Assembly: GCA_018268605.1 (NCBI GenBank)
Contig: JAFDWG010000324.1
Span: 1-35,382 of the forward strand
Reading direction: 5' to 3'
DNA: 35,382 bases
Source: Actinomycetota bacterium
GTDB taxonomy: Bacteria; Actinomycetota; Thermoleophilia; Solirubrobacterales; 70-9
Position numbers and translations under genes: made by a program. This document shows positions 21,324 to 29,153 of this stretch, piece after piece. The number at the start of each line of letters is the position of its first letter. Position 1 is the stretch's first letter. A model generated the notes under the pieces. That model was not told where the DNA came from, searched no databases, and saw only the letters and a program-made list of their open reading frames with translations.

Positions 21324-21710
21324 ATGAAAGCTCCCGACGAAGGCCGCGCGAACGATGAGGTGACGAGGAGCGCGTGGTAGTCAGCTTCTGCCGGTTTCTC
21401 GAAAGAGACGGATGGCAGGTGGAACGGGAGGTCGACTTCTGCGACGGTGGCGGCACGTCGTGGGCCGGAAACGCTCTACGCGGAGGCGAAGGGTCGAACT
21501 GCGGCGATCGGCCTCGATGTGGACACCCTCTATGGACAACTCCTCCGGCGGATGCCGATCGCAGATCAGCCGATCGCCCGCTTCGCATTGGTGGTTCCCA
21601 ACGTCGCCCTTGCGGCCGCGGAGCGCGTTCCGATCAGGGTCAGAGAAATGTTGCGCATCGACATCTATACGGTCGACCAGAGCAACTTGGTCGTCAAGCT
21701 CAATGCCTGA
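21324..21710 (+). pseudogene. PD-(D/E)XK nuclease-like gene with two compensating frameshifts
   Basis: ATG 21324 encodes MKAPDEGRANDEVTRSA and stops at 21378. The protein-like reading continues in another frame from about 21374 (VVSFCRFLERDGWQVEREVD plus FCD) and returns to the first frame near 21447 (VAARRGPETLYAEAKGRTA to the stop at 21710). The two shifts cancel, leaving 387 bases. The middle and last parts give a nuclease-like core, Asp in REVDF and Glu-x-Lys in YAEAKG, with LYGQLLRRM and ARFALVVPN after it. It is divergent from the other broken nuclease, 31 bases away. If only the last frame is used it would be an 87-residue fragment. Confidence 0.5.
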
Positions 21711-21720
21711 CACCGGAGAA

Positions 21721-21740
21721 CGACCGTGTACTCACAGTCG
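21721..21740. other. Small inverted repeat upstream of the AT-hook gene
   Basis: CGACCGTG (21721-21728) and CACAGTCG (21733-21740) are complementary at seven of eight positions around a TACT loop. It lies about 50 bases before the start at 21793 and could be an operator or a leftover terminator. Confidence 0.3.
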
Positions 21741-21792
21741 GTTGTGGAAGACTGCGGGGCTCGATCACCAGTCCTGAATCGAAGGGAGCGGG

Positions 21793-22176
21793 ATGCCGAG
21801 ATCATCGGCGGTACTCGACGACGCACATGACCTGATCAGCAGGCGCCTCAACGAGTTGAACGAGGAGCGACAGCGCCTCGAGCGCGCTCTGGCTGCGCTC
21901 GGCGGGAAAGCGACGAGGCGCGGGCGTGGTAGACCGCGCGGAAGCAAAGCCAAAGCGAGGACGAAATCCACGACCAAAAGCCGCCGCCGTCGGGGTGGCA
22001 GTCGCGCGGATCAGGCGGTCGGCCTGATCGAGAAATCTCCTGGCATCACCGCCTCCGACATCGCGAAGAGGATGAAAATCCAGCCGAACTATCTCTACCG
22101 CGTGCTGGGCGACCTCGAGAAAGAAGGTCGGGTCAAGAAGGACGGGCGCCAGTACCAGCCCGCAGCCGGTTCCTGA
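21793..22176 (+). CDS. Coiled-coil / AT-hook / winged-helix DNA-binding protein
   Basis: A 127-residue basic protein with GGGAG seven bases before the ATG. Residues 8-38 are a leucine-rich helix suited to dimerisation (LNELNEERQRLERALAAL). Residues 42-68 are a lysine/arginine tail with an AT-hook core GRGRPRG (44-50). Residues 72-122 are a winged helix (DQAVGLIEKSPGITASDIAK, then YLYRVLGDLEKEGRV). The combination of dimer helix, minor-groove hook and winged helix recalls nucleoid-associated and silencing proteins of actinobacteria in design, not in sequence. Close relatives occur as chromosomal genes in this class, so it may be a general DNA-binding factor picked up by the element. Confidence 0.75.
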   Translation: MPRSSAVLDDAHDLISRRLNELNEERQRLERALAALGGKATRRGRGRPRGSKAKARTKSTTKSRRRRGGSRADQAVGLIEKSPGITASDIAKRMKIQPNYLYRVLGDLEKEGRVKKDGRQYQPAAGS

Positions 22177-22193
22177 ACGAGCAGACCAGCCCG

Positions 22194-22472
22194 TCAGGTC
22201 AGCCCGAGCCGACGGACCGCCTCGCCGCAATTCGGTCCGGCGAGGACGACGAAGCGCTCGATCGACTCTTCGCCGTCGACCTCCTCCACCCTGGCGACGC
22301 CGTCGCGCTCAAGGACGCGGACGTGGTAGCCGATCGTTGCCAGGGTGGCCGAGCCGTCGGTGTATTCGGAATGGAAGCGCCGCGCCGAGAGCGGCTCACT
22401 CGAGTGCCACAGCGCCTCGATCATCCTCTTACGGATCGGGTGCTCGATGATCCGGCCGACTACATCATCCAC
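22194..22472 (-). CDS. ArsR-like winged-helix regulator
   Basis: A 92-residue protein. GTG 22472 is preferred because GGAGGT lies seven bases upstream and the winged helix starts at once (MDDVVGRIIEHPIRKRMIEA); the frame is open further upstream to 22526. HTH residues include LSARRFHSE and ATIGYHVRVLERDGVARVEE, the typical ArsR/PadR-like 'xxVSYHLxxLxxxGLV' helix and wing. No metal-binding cysteine motif is present apart from one Cys near the end. Such proteins are common in Solirubrobacterales. It is convergent with the AT-hook gene. Confidence 0.8.
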   Translation of the reverse strand: MDDVVGRIIEHPIRKRMIEALWHSSEPLSARRFHSEYTDGSATLATIGYHVRVLERDGVARVEEVDGEESIERFVVLAGPNCGEAVRRLGLT

Positions 22473-22599
22473 TCGGCCACCTCCATGGTCCGAATTCCCC
22501 TGAACGCCGACAGCGTACCCGACCAACGCGCTCTAGGCCAATGCGCTCCCTACCGCTACGCTCTGGTCCGTTCGGTCGGGAGCCGCCACGCTCCCAGAC

Positions 22600-22842
22600 G
22601 TGTCGGGCCCGATCTACGAAGACGCCGAACTTGCCAGCCGGGCCTTCGGGGACCGAATGCGTGAGCTGCGGGCCAGGGAAGGCATCTCCCAGGACGGACT
22701 CGCCCACGCCTCCGGCATCCACTCGACCAGCATCGGTCGGATCGAGCGCGGCGGTCGCGAGCCGCGCCTGACGACGATCCTGCGCCTGGCCCACGGCCTC
22801 GGTGTGGAGCCCGGCGAGCTCGTCGACGGTCTCGATCGCTAA
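22600..22842 (+). CDS. XRE-family regulator
   Basis: An 80-residue single-domain HTH protein from GTG 22600. FGDRMRELRAREGISQDGLA, then ASGIHSTSIGRIERGGREP and LRLAHGLGVEPGELVDG make a full Cro/C1-type domain. No ribosome binding site is evident. XRE repressors are the usual partners of ImmA-type proteases (as ImmR in ICEBs1), so this could be the target of the ImmA-macro protein 5 kb upstream, although the genes are not adjacent. Its stop overlaps the stop of the convergent gene by bases 22839-22842. Confidence 0.85.
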   Translation: MSGPIYEDAELASRAFGDRMRELRAREGISQDGLAHASGIHSTSIGRIERGGREPRLTTILRLAHGLGVEPGELVDGLDR

Positions 22843-23222
22843 CTGCACCCCGAGGCCAACTCCTCGGGGGCGAGACCGATCACGCCGAGCCAGGCCGCCA
22901 CGACGGTCTCGGAATGCGGTCCCGTGAGCATGATCCGCCCGGCCCGCGACTCGAAGGTCCCGACCGCGACCAGCGCCTCGCGCGGTACCAGCCTGCACGC
23001 CTTGGTCGGGTAGTTCTCGACCAACCGCCCGAAGGCGTGGCGGGCACGATCGGCGAGCGTCCTCATGTTGACCTGCCCGTAAACGCCGCCCTCGAAGTAG
23101 ATCCGGACCTCCTCGCCGCCGGGAACAAGCCGACCCAGGATCGCCGAGCCACGCGCGATCCCGGCGGTCGCGGGATGACCTCCCGCCGGGACATAGACGA
23201 CGATCTCCGGCGCGGCCGACAT
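22839..23222 (-). CDS. Unknown ICE protein (127 aa)
   Basis: Starts at ATG 23222, two bases after the upstream gene's stop, so it is the last gene of a three-gene minus-strand run. It is a soluble alpha/beta protein with no signal peptide or membrane helix; GAIARG-type loops are absent. Readable segments are EIVVYVPAGGHPATAGIARG, IYFEGGVYGQVNMRTLADRA and IMLTGPHSETVVAAWLGVIG. I do not recognise the family. The frame is open further upstream to 23924, but that part is antisense-like shadow of the neighbour. Confidence 0.65.
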   Translation of the reverse strand: MSAAPEIVVYVPAGGHPATAGIARGSAILGRLVPGGEEVRIYFEGGVYGQVNMRTLADRARHAFGRLVENYPTKACRLVPREALVAVGTFESRAGRIMLTGPHSETVVAAWLGVIGLAPEELASGCS

Positions 23223-23224
23223 CT

Positions 23225-23860
23225 TCAACCCTCCGCCCCGGCCGCGGCGAGCGGCGTGTCGGAGCGATCGATGAAGCCGAGCCCGATCAATCGCCGCGCG
23301 AACTCCTCGCGACTGCCGACCCGGCCCAACGAGTCCAAGAGACCGGCGGCGATAGCGCGCCGCAGCGCCGCGTTCCCCTCGCCGAATGCCTCGAGATGCG
23401 GATATAGACCCCACGGACCGCCCTGCCCGAGCTCGATCAGCGTCACCTTGAATTCGCCGTCGTCGCCGGTACCTCCGCCGTCGAGGAAGTCGCCGATGAA
23501 GAACTCCCCCGCCTCGGCGCCGGGGACCCGCTCCGAGTAGCGCTGCCGATCGCAGTCGATGAAGCGCAGCGATTCTGCGCCGGCCTCCGCGCGCGGAGGC
23601 CCGACCGCCTCGTTGGTCTCGCGGGCCTCGGCGATCAACTCCGTGGCGATGGCCCGCCAGTCGTCCTCCGCCGCGGCCCGAAGTGCCCCCTCGATCAATC
23701 CGGGGAGGCGCCCGGCGAGCTCCTCGGTGCCGAGGCGGCCCTCGACGACGTGCGCGAAGAGCAGGTCGGCGACCTCGTCGGCGAGGGCGTCGTCGGCCAA
23801 CGTGCGGCCGATCAGGCGCCGGATCATGGGTGCGTCGGCCCTCTCCTCCACGGCGCTCAT
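23225..23860 (-). CDS. Unknown ICE protein (211 aa)
   Basis: ATG 23860 overlaps the membrane-protein stop (ATGA) and has AGGAGG seven bases upstream. The N-terminal 80 residues are helical (MIRRLIGRTLADDALADEVA, LIEGALRAAAEDDWRAIATE), and a central part has FIDCDRQRYSERVPG and FFIGDFLDGGG. It ends with two short helices and an acidic-glycine tail. No catalytic motif or domain is recognised. Because it is bracketed by a membrane protein and another unknown in one coupled run, it probably functions with them in element maintenance or transfer. Confidence 0.7.
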   Translation of the reverse strand: MSAVEERADAPMIRRLIGRTLADDALADEVADLLFAHVVEGRLGTEELAGRLPGLIEGALRAAAEDDWRAIATELIAEARETNEAVGPPRAEAGAESLRFIDCDRQRYSERVPGAEAGEFFIGDFLDGGGTGDDGEFKVTLIELGQGGPWGLYPHLEAFGEGNAALRRAIAAGLLDSLGRVGSREEFARRLIGLGFIDRSDTPLAAAGAEG

Positions 23861-24222
23861 CCGCACCTCCTCGGTCTCGGAGCCCTGGCGCGACGTCCCG
23901 GCCCGGAGGCTCGTTCTGCTGCATCGACCGTCAGGCCCGTCTCCTGCGGCACCGCCGGTTCCCGCCGATCCCGGCCTTCGAAGGCGAGGCGCGCAAGAGG
24001 CCCACGGTAGGTGCCGTGGCGCAGGGCATGGTGCGCTTGTCCGAGCGCCCACAGGACCGCGCCGAGGCCGATCAAGAGGAGCCCGACCGGGCCTCCACCG
24101 AGTGCGAGGCAGAGCGCGCCCACTAGGATCAGGATCAAGCCGCCGAGCCTCAGAAGCGCCCCGCCGAGGGTCCAGGCGAGGATCAGGACGAGCAGGATCG
24201 ACCCCAGCGTCGGGAGGCTCAT
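23857..24222 (-). CDS. Small membrane protein of the ICE
   Basis: A 121-residue protein with two to three hydrophobic segments in the first 65 residues (SILLVLILAWTLGGALLRLG, LILILVGALCLALGGG, GLLLIGLGAVLWALG), then GQAHHALRHGTYRGPLARL and a basic, Pro-rich tail. ATG 24222 overlaps a 16-codon leader frame by ATGA, and its own stop overlaps the next start by ATGA. The topology suits a small component of a membrane complex, but no named family is recognised. Confidence 0.65.
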   Translation of the reverse strand: MSLPTLGSILLVLILAWTLGGALLRLGGLILILVGALCLALGGGPVGLLLIGLGAVLWALGQAHHALRHGTYRGPLARLAFEGRDRREPAVPQETGLTVDAAERASGPGRRARAPRPRRCG

Positions 24223-24269
24223 CGGTCCCTGGCCTCCCGTCCCGATCCGCGTCCTACTGCTGCACTCAT
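24219..24269 (-). CDS. Possible 16-residue leader peptide
   Basis: ATG 24269 begins MSAAVGRGSGREARDR and stops at 24219, overlapping the ATG at 24222 as ATGA. AGGAGG lies seven bases before it. The coupling means that translation of the small membrane protein may depend on this short frame, whose ribosome binding site lies in a hairpin. It may instead be part of a longer frame from 24554, which looks like shadow reading. Confidence 0.35.
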   Translation of the reverse strand: MSAAVGRGSGREARDR

Positions 24270-24273
24270 CACA

Positions 24274-24302
24274 CCGCCTCCTCTCGGGCGAGAAGGAGGC
24301 GG
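24274..24302 (-). promoter_or_regulatory. Hairpin covering a ribosome binding site
   Basis: CCGCCTCCT (24274-24282) pairs perfectly with AGGAGGCGG (24294-24302), and the inner CTCG/CGAG also pairs, with one bulged base and a two-base loop, giving a stem of about 13 pairs. Read on the minus strand, the 3' arm contains the AGGAGG that would serve ATG 24269. There is no T-tract, so this is better read as translational control than termination. The flanking 24303-24490 shows nothing else I can assign. Confidence 0.45.
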
Positions 24303-24490
24303 CGGCGCTGGGAGCCGGCACGTCCGAGGGCGATCGCACTCCCGGCTAGGCTCCACTTTCGCGTCGAAGCTCTGTCCTTCGGCGCCCGACCGGGGGGCGT
24401 TGGCGCGCCTCCCGGTCATCTGTTTCTCTTGCGCACGGACCATAGCTCCGCGCCGCCGGCAAAGCGAGTCGAGATCGGGAGCCGCATCGC

Positions 24491-25633
24491 TCACCGCTTC
24501 CCGCCACGCTTCGGGCGCGGCGAGCGCCGCGCCCGCCCGCCTGTGTCCGCGCAACCCGGGTCATGGACTTCACCTTCCCGATGGGCGATGCGGGCGGCGG
24601 CGATCTCGAGGTAGGAGGGCTCGAGCTCGATGCCGACGAAGCGCCGACCCTCGAGCACCGCCGCGGCGCCCGTCGTCCCCGAACCCACGGTCGGGTCGAG
24701 GACGAGCCCGCCGGGCGGGCAGGCGAGCCGCACTAGCCACCGCATCAGCTCGAGCGGCTTCACCGTCGGGTGCGGGTTGCGGGCTCGAGCCGGGGCTTTC
24801 CCTTTGGCGTTCGGGAAGAGGTCGAGGACCCGTGCCGGCAACTCCTCGCAGCCGGCGTCGCGCTCGGCCCGGGTCGCCTTCGGGCAGTAGAGGAACCGAC
24901 TGGGGGCGATCCGCTTTCCAGGGTGAGCGCGCGCGGCGCAGGCGTCGACGGCCGCCGCGGTGCATCCCGGCGCGCAGCCCTCCTCCCCGCAGCCGGGCTC
25001 GTGCCCGAGGATCACGTTGGCGGGGTGGCGGCCCGCGACCCGACAGCCGTCGACGTGGAGCGCGCCGGTACCGAAGCGGTCGATCGTCTCCTCGGTGGTG
25101 CCGGCGAGCGGCCTGCGTGCCAGGACGATCGGCTCGTAGGCCGGCTTGAGGGCGGTCGCCCGCCCTCTCGGGTAGCGGCGCGACTTCGGCATCCCCTCCC
25201 CGTAGAGCCACATCAGCCGGTCGCGGATCTCGAGGCCCGCGTCCTCGATCCCGGACTCGAGCCGATGGATGGTCCGCGGCGAGCCGAAGGCGAGGAGGTG
25301 GGCGCCGGGCTTCAGCACCCGCAGGCATGCCTCGCCCCAGAGGCGGCACCAGACCTCGAAAGCCTGGTTGGGGCTCAGCCGCTTCCGGCCGGACCGTCTC
25401 GCCGCCTCGCGGAGCGCCGTACCGTCCCAGCGCTCGTTCTGGAAGCCGATCCCGTAGGGAGGGTCGGTGACGATCGCGTCGATGCCGGCCGACTCGAGCG
25501 TGCCGAGCACCTCGAGGCAGTCGCCTTGCAGCAGGCGGGCCGCAGGCCGGCGAGGACCTTTGCGATGGCAGGCCGCCGGGTCGCGCCTCCGCCGGCCTCC
25601 CCCGGCTCCCTTCTGCTCGGACTTCGTGGTCAT
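24491..25633 (-). CDS. Beta-class DNA methyltransferase (N4-cytosine or N6-adenine)
   Basis: A 380-residue amino-methyltransferase. The order of motifs is the beta class: DPPYGIGF (motif IV, 57-64) near the N terminus, and at the C terminus HPTVKPLELMRWL and LDPTVGSGTTG (motif I, 312-322), followed by GIELEPSYLEIAAARI. A Cys-rich insert CGEEGCAPGC at about 215-224 could bind zinc. ATG 25633 (TGATG with the upstream stop) is preferred; a TTG at 25636 adds one codon. No restriction enzyme adjoins it, so it is an orphan methylase that probably masks the element's DNA or marks transfer, as on many conjugative elements. Confidence 0.9.
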   Translation of the reverse strand: MTTKSEQKGAGGGRRRRDPAACHRKGPRRPAARLLQGDCLEVLGTLESAGIDAIVTDPPYGIGFQNERWDGTALREAARRSGRKRLSPNQAFEVWCRLWGEACLRVLKPGAHLLAFGSPRTIHRLESGIEDAGLEIRDRLMWLYGEGMPKSRRYPRGRATALKPAYEPIVLARRPLAGTTEETIDRFGTGALHVDGCRVAGRHPANVILGHEPGCGEEGCAPGCTAAAVDACAARAHPGKRIAPSRFLYCPKATRAERDAGCEELPARVLDLFPNAKGKAPARARNPHPTVKPLELMRWLVRLACPPGGLVLDPTVGSGTTGAAAVLEGRRFVGIELEPSYLEIAAARIAHREGEVHDPGCADTGGRARRSPRPKRGGKR

Positions 25634-26526
25634 CAATCCGCCACCCGGCCGAGCCAGTCGATCTCGAGGCCCGGCTCACGGAGGCCGCGGAAGATCGGCG
25701 CATAGGGACCGCAGGCAACGAGGTCCTCGAGCAGGCAGATGCGGACCGCGACCTCAGGGCTTCGGGACAACCCCGGCTTTGCCCGGAGCAGGGCAAGCGC
25801 GGTGTCGCGGCGGCGTTCGAGCACCTCCCGTCCGGCGCCGGCGAGGACGCAGAGGACCCCCGGGAACACTGGGTAGCGACGGCGCCACACCGGCGTGCGG
25901 TCCTTGCCCTGCGCCGCGAAGAGCTCGGCGTATCTCGCCAGCTCGGCCGCCATCGCGTCCACCGGCAAGGTCGCCCGGTCGAGCTCGAGGAAGCGCTGCT
26001 CGACCAGCACCTCCTCCTCGGTCAGTCGTAGGTAGGTGAGGACGGCGTCGGCGATCACCACCCGCGCCCGCCTGCCGCGGGCGCCCGGGTGGAGCGGATG
26101 GGCGACCTCGTGGCGCCATGCGAGCGGGCCGAAGTCCTCGCCACGTTCGCGGGCGGCGCGCAGGAAGGCGATCGCCGCCTCGTTGACCGCGACGGTGTGC
26201 GCCTGCAGGGGTCCCCGTACCTCCTCGGCCGACATCACCCTCGGGGCCCGCGGCAACGTCCCCGCACCCACCGCGACCCGGATCCCCTCCTCGGTCGCGA
26301 ACCAGAGCCGCTGCGGGGCGCCGCTCGTGCGGGTGTGGTCGACCAGGCCGGCCGCGGCGATCCGCGAGAGGACCCGCCTGCACCAGCGCTCCTTCGCTTT
26401 CGGCAGGTGGATCGTCGCGATCTGCCGTGCGGAGAGGGCCCGGTGGACGGCGAGCGAGGCGACGATCTCGATCGTCGCCGCCGGCAGCCCCTGCGGGTTC
26501 GGGATCACGGGGGTCCTCGTCTTCAT
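25633..26526 (-). CDS. Replication-relaxation family protein
   Basis: A 297-residue protein with the Replic_Relax (PF13814) pattern: an N-terminal winged helix (LSARQIATIHLPKAKERWCR, then VLSRIAAAGLVDHTRT and a wing PQRLWFATEEG) followed by an alpha/beta domain with VNEAAIAFLRAARERG, DAVLTYLRLTEEE and FLELDRAT. Such proteins are encoded on actinobacterial plasmids and ICEs next to the coupling ATPase, as here, and are thought to act at the origin of transfer or replication. ATG 26526 overlaps the coupling-protein stop as ATGA. Confidence 0.8.
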   Translation of the reverse strand: MKTRTPVIPNPQGLPAATIEIVASLAVHRALSARQIATIHLPKAKERWCRRVLSRIAAAGLVDHTRTSGAPQRLWFATEEGIRVAVGAGTLPRAPRVMSAEEVRGPLQAHTVAVNEAAIAFLRAARERGEDFGPLAWRHEVAHPLHPGARGRRARVVIADAVLTYLRLTEEEVLVEQRFLELDRATLPVDAMAAELARYAELFAAQGKDRTPVWRRRYPVFPGVLCVLAGAGREVLERRRDTALALLRAKPGLSRSPEVAVRICLLEDLVACGPYAPIFRGLREPGLEIDWLGRVAD

Positions 26527-29153
26527 CCGTTCCTCCTGCGCGAGACCCCGAGCGCCGAGGGCGGCGACCCTCTTTGCGCTGGCGCAGGCGCTCCCGCCTC
26601 ACCCTCGCCGAGGCGTTCCAGTGCCTCGAGGATGCGGGCATCGAGCGTCTCCTGGTGGGCCAGCGCCTCGACCGCCTTGCGCCTGCAGCCCGACGCCTCG
26701 ACCGCGATGCGCAGATCGGCGAGCGCCTCGGGGCTCCCTTTCCCGAGCCCGTCCTCGACCCGCACGCCACGCAGGGCGAAGGGCGCGGAGAGCTCGCCGC
26801 CCTCGGTGACCTGGGCGACGAAGTGGTAGCGACGGAGTCGCGTCAATGCCGCCGGGTCGACGCCACCACCGAGCTCCCGAGCGACCAGGGCGGCGGCGTG
26901 GGAGTTGAGCGCCGAGACTAGGAGGTGGGAGCGGTTGGTGGTCAGCGCGTGCAGGGTCGCCGGCCGCAGCCGCTCGGGGTCCTGGTTCAGGAATATCCCC
27001 CGCAACCCGAACTTGGCCGACTGCTCGAGCAGGGCGGCGAGGCTCTCGCTGTCGTAGGACTGAACCTCGTCGAAGACGGCGACGAATCTCTTCCGTTTCT
27101 CCGGATCGAGCGCCGCCCGTGAGCGGGCGGCGTGGAGGAGGTCGAAGGCCAGGAGGCCGGCGACCAGCTTCTCCCGTGGTCCGCCCGAGCCCGGACAGGC
27201 GAGGACGATCAATCCCTCATCCATCGCCTCGCGCACCGAGAAGGTCCCCTCGCTCTGCCCGAAGAGCGCGGTGGTCGCCCGCGAGGTGCGGAGGCGGTCG
27301 ACCAGGTTCGTCACCGGCGTCACCGCCTCGGGGGACAGGAGCGGGAAGCGATCGGTCCAAAAGCCGCGGGCGTGGGCCGGGAGGAATGGGATCACCGCCT
27401 CGCGCCATGACTCGTCGGTGAGAAGGGTCGGCAGCTGGAAGATCGTCGGCGCGATCTCCTCCGGCACCACCTCGGCAACCCTCGCCAACGCCGCCGCGGC
27501 CTGCGTGGTCAGGTTGATCGCCCGCGTCGACTGCTCGCCCCATCCCACCGCCGCTGCAAAGGCGGCGACGATCGCGTCGACCCGCGCCTCCGGGTCGGCG
27601 CCTCGCATCCCGAAGAGGTTCCAGGCAGGCTGAGATTCGGGGCCGCCTGGGCCAAGGTCGATCTCGACCACCCGGCCCGCCACCTGTGGATCGCCCAGAT
27701 AGGGGCGAATCCGCTCGAGCGCGTCACCGTGGGGGTCGAGGAAGAGTCCGCCCTGGCCGGAGCGGACCAGGTGGGTGAACATCGCGATCGCCGCCTCGGT
27801 CTTGCCGTAGCGGGAGCGACCGGCGACATAGGTGAAGAAGCTCTCCTCGGCCCGCACCCCGACCAGACGCCCGCCGCCCTCGGCCGAGATGCGACCGACC
27901 GGGATCAGATCCTGCCTCTCCGGGGAGAATTCGGGGAGTGGCGGAGGCGGGGACAGGACCGCGCCGGAGCGGAGCACCGCCTCGACCGGACAGGCCAGGG
28001 TCGGCGGCTTCAGGAACCCGATCACCTCGGCCGCGGTGACGACGGCCCTCCTCGCGGGACGGAAGAGCCCGGTCTCCGCCCGCCGATCGAAGCGCCGCCT
28101 CCGCCCCGGCAGGTCGGAGCCGAGGAAGTCGAGACCGAGCAGCGGGATCCCGCGGACCCGCAGATAGTTGCGATCGGCGCTCCGAGCGAAGGCGTCGCGG
28201 ATACCCGCCATCAGCATCTTCGCCCGCCCCTTCCCAGGCGCGCTCACGCGAAGGAGGATCTGCGCCTCAAAGAGGGTCGAGCCGTCCCGCAGCTTCGACT
28301 CGAGCGCCCGGCCCAGCATCCGGCGGTCGAGGAGGTCGACGGGGTCGCGACCACGAGCCTGGCGCTCGCCGCCGAGTACCTCGGCGACCGACAATCCGGG
28401 CTCGCGGTTCCGTCTCCTCGCCTGTCTGCGCATCCGCCGCCGAAGCCTCGCCGCGCGGAACCCCGCCGCGGGCAGGAGGTCGACGTTCACCTCCGCCACC
28501 TCGCCGCGGTCACGGCGCACGCCAGCGAGCGCCGCGGCGAACGGGGTCAACGGATCAGGGTCGAGCGGCAGGCGCGCGAGCGGCTCCGAGGGCGGTCGGG
28601 CGAGGACCATCTCGGCGCGGACCGTCTTCAGTTCGCTCTCGCCCTCACCCTCGCCCTCGACCGCCAGGACCTCGGATGCGTCCTTGATCTCGACGCCCCT
28701 GTATGGACGGAGGGCGGTCCGCAACCGGGGCAGCTCTCGCTCGGGAACCTCGATGACGTAGACGAGCCGGCCCGAGGCATCGTTGGTCAGCCGGACCCGG
28801 ACCGCGCTCGCCGGTCGGTCGGTCCAGCCGCCGACCCGGTGCCCGGCCTGGGCCAGGCCGGCGGCGAAGGCCGCGACCGTCTCCGGTCGCGGCGCGAAGC
28901 CGTCGGCCGGGACTATCGCGACCGCACGCCGCGAAGCGAGCGTGCGGCGGGTGGCAAGGATGCGGTGTGTCGCCGGCGCCGAGGCGATCGCGGTCGCGCC
29001 GAGTGCGAAGGGGATCAGCGAGGCGGGATGGACACCGTCCAGGTGAGGATGGAGGTGCGCCTCGGAGAGGAGATGCCAGGCGGCGAGCGCGACGATCGCG
29101 GCGACGACGAGGACGATCGGCCAGCCATCATCGGTGCGGCGAGAGGGACCCAT
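26523..29153 (-). CDS. VirD4/TraG-like conjugative coupling ATPase
   Basis: An 876-residue protein. ATG 29153 starts it, overlapping the preceding stop. Residues 12-29 and 43-60 are membrane helices; 80-430 is a long alpha/beta region; the motor has Walker A GRSRYGKT (445-452), LFLDPHGD (470-477) and Walker B FVAVFDEVQ (690-698), and later FLNQDPERL and TNRSHLLVSAL. This is the arrangement of the type IV coupling proteins of Gram-positive elements, with DPHGD as in the TraG/VirD4/HerA-like superfamily. It would take relaxase-bound DNA from the replication-relaxation side to the channel. The longer upstream frame is rejected because it overlaps the upstream gene. Confidence 0.88.
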   Translation of the reverse strand: MGPSRRTDDGWPIVLVVAAIVALAAWHLLSEAHLHPHLDGVHPASLIPFALGATAIASAPATHRILATRRTLASRRAVAIVPADGFAPRPETVAAFAAGLAQAGHRVGGWTDRPASAVRVRLTNDASGRLVYVIEVPERELPRLRTALRPYRGVEIKDASEVLAVEGEGEGESELKTVRAEMVLARPPSEPLARLPLDPDPLTPFAAALAGVRRDRGEVAEVNVDLLPAAGFRAARLRRRMRRQARRRNREPGLSVAEVLGGERQARGRDPVDLLDRRMLGRALESKLRDGSTLFEAQILLRVSAPGKGRAKMLMAGIRDAFARSADRNYLRVRGIPLLGLDFLGSDLPGRRRRFDRRAETGLFRPARRAVVTAAEVIGFLKPPTLACPVEAVLRSGAVLSPPPPLPEFSPERQDLIPVGRISAEGGGRLVGVRAEESFFTYVAGRSRYGKTEAAIAMFTHLVRSGQGGLFLDPHGDALERIRPYLGDPQVAGRVVEIDLGPGGPESQPAWNLFGMRGADPEARVDAIVAAFAAAVGWGEQSTRAINLTTQAAAALARVAEVVPEEIAPTIFQLPTLLTDESWREAVIPFLPAHARGFWTDRFPLLSPEAVTPVTNLVDRLRTSRATTALFGQSEGTFSVREAMDEGLIVLACPGSGGPREKLVAGLLAFDLLHAARSRAALDPEKRKRFVAVFDEVQSYDSESLAALLEQSAKFGLRGIFLNQDPERLRPATLHALTTNRSHLLVSALNSHAAALVARELGGGVDPAALTRLRRYHFVAQVTEGGELSAPFALRGVRVEDGLGKGSPEALADLRIAVEASGCRRKAVEALAHQETLDARILEALERLGEGEAGAPAPAQRGSPPSALGVSRRRNG

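Noticed and set aside
24274-24302. The hairpin as an intrinsic terminator of the transfer operon
   Set aside because: No T-tract, and the 3' arm on the transcribed strand holds a ribosome binding site right before an ATG.
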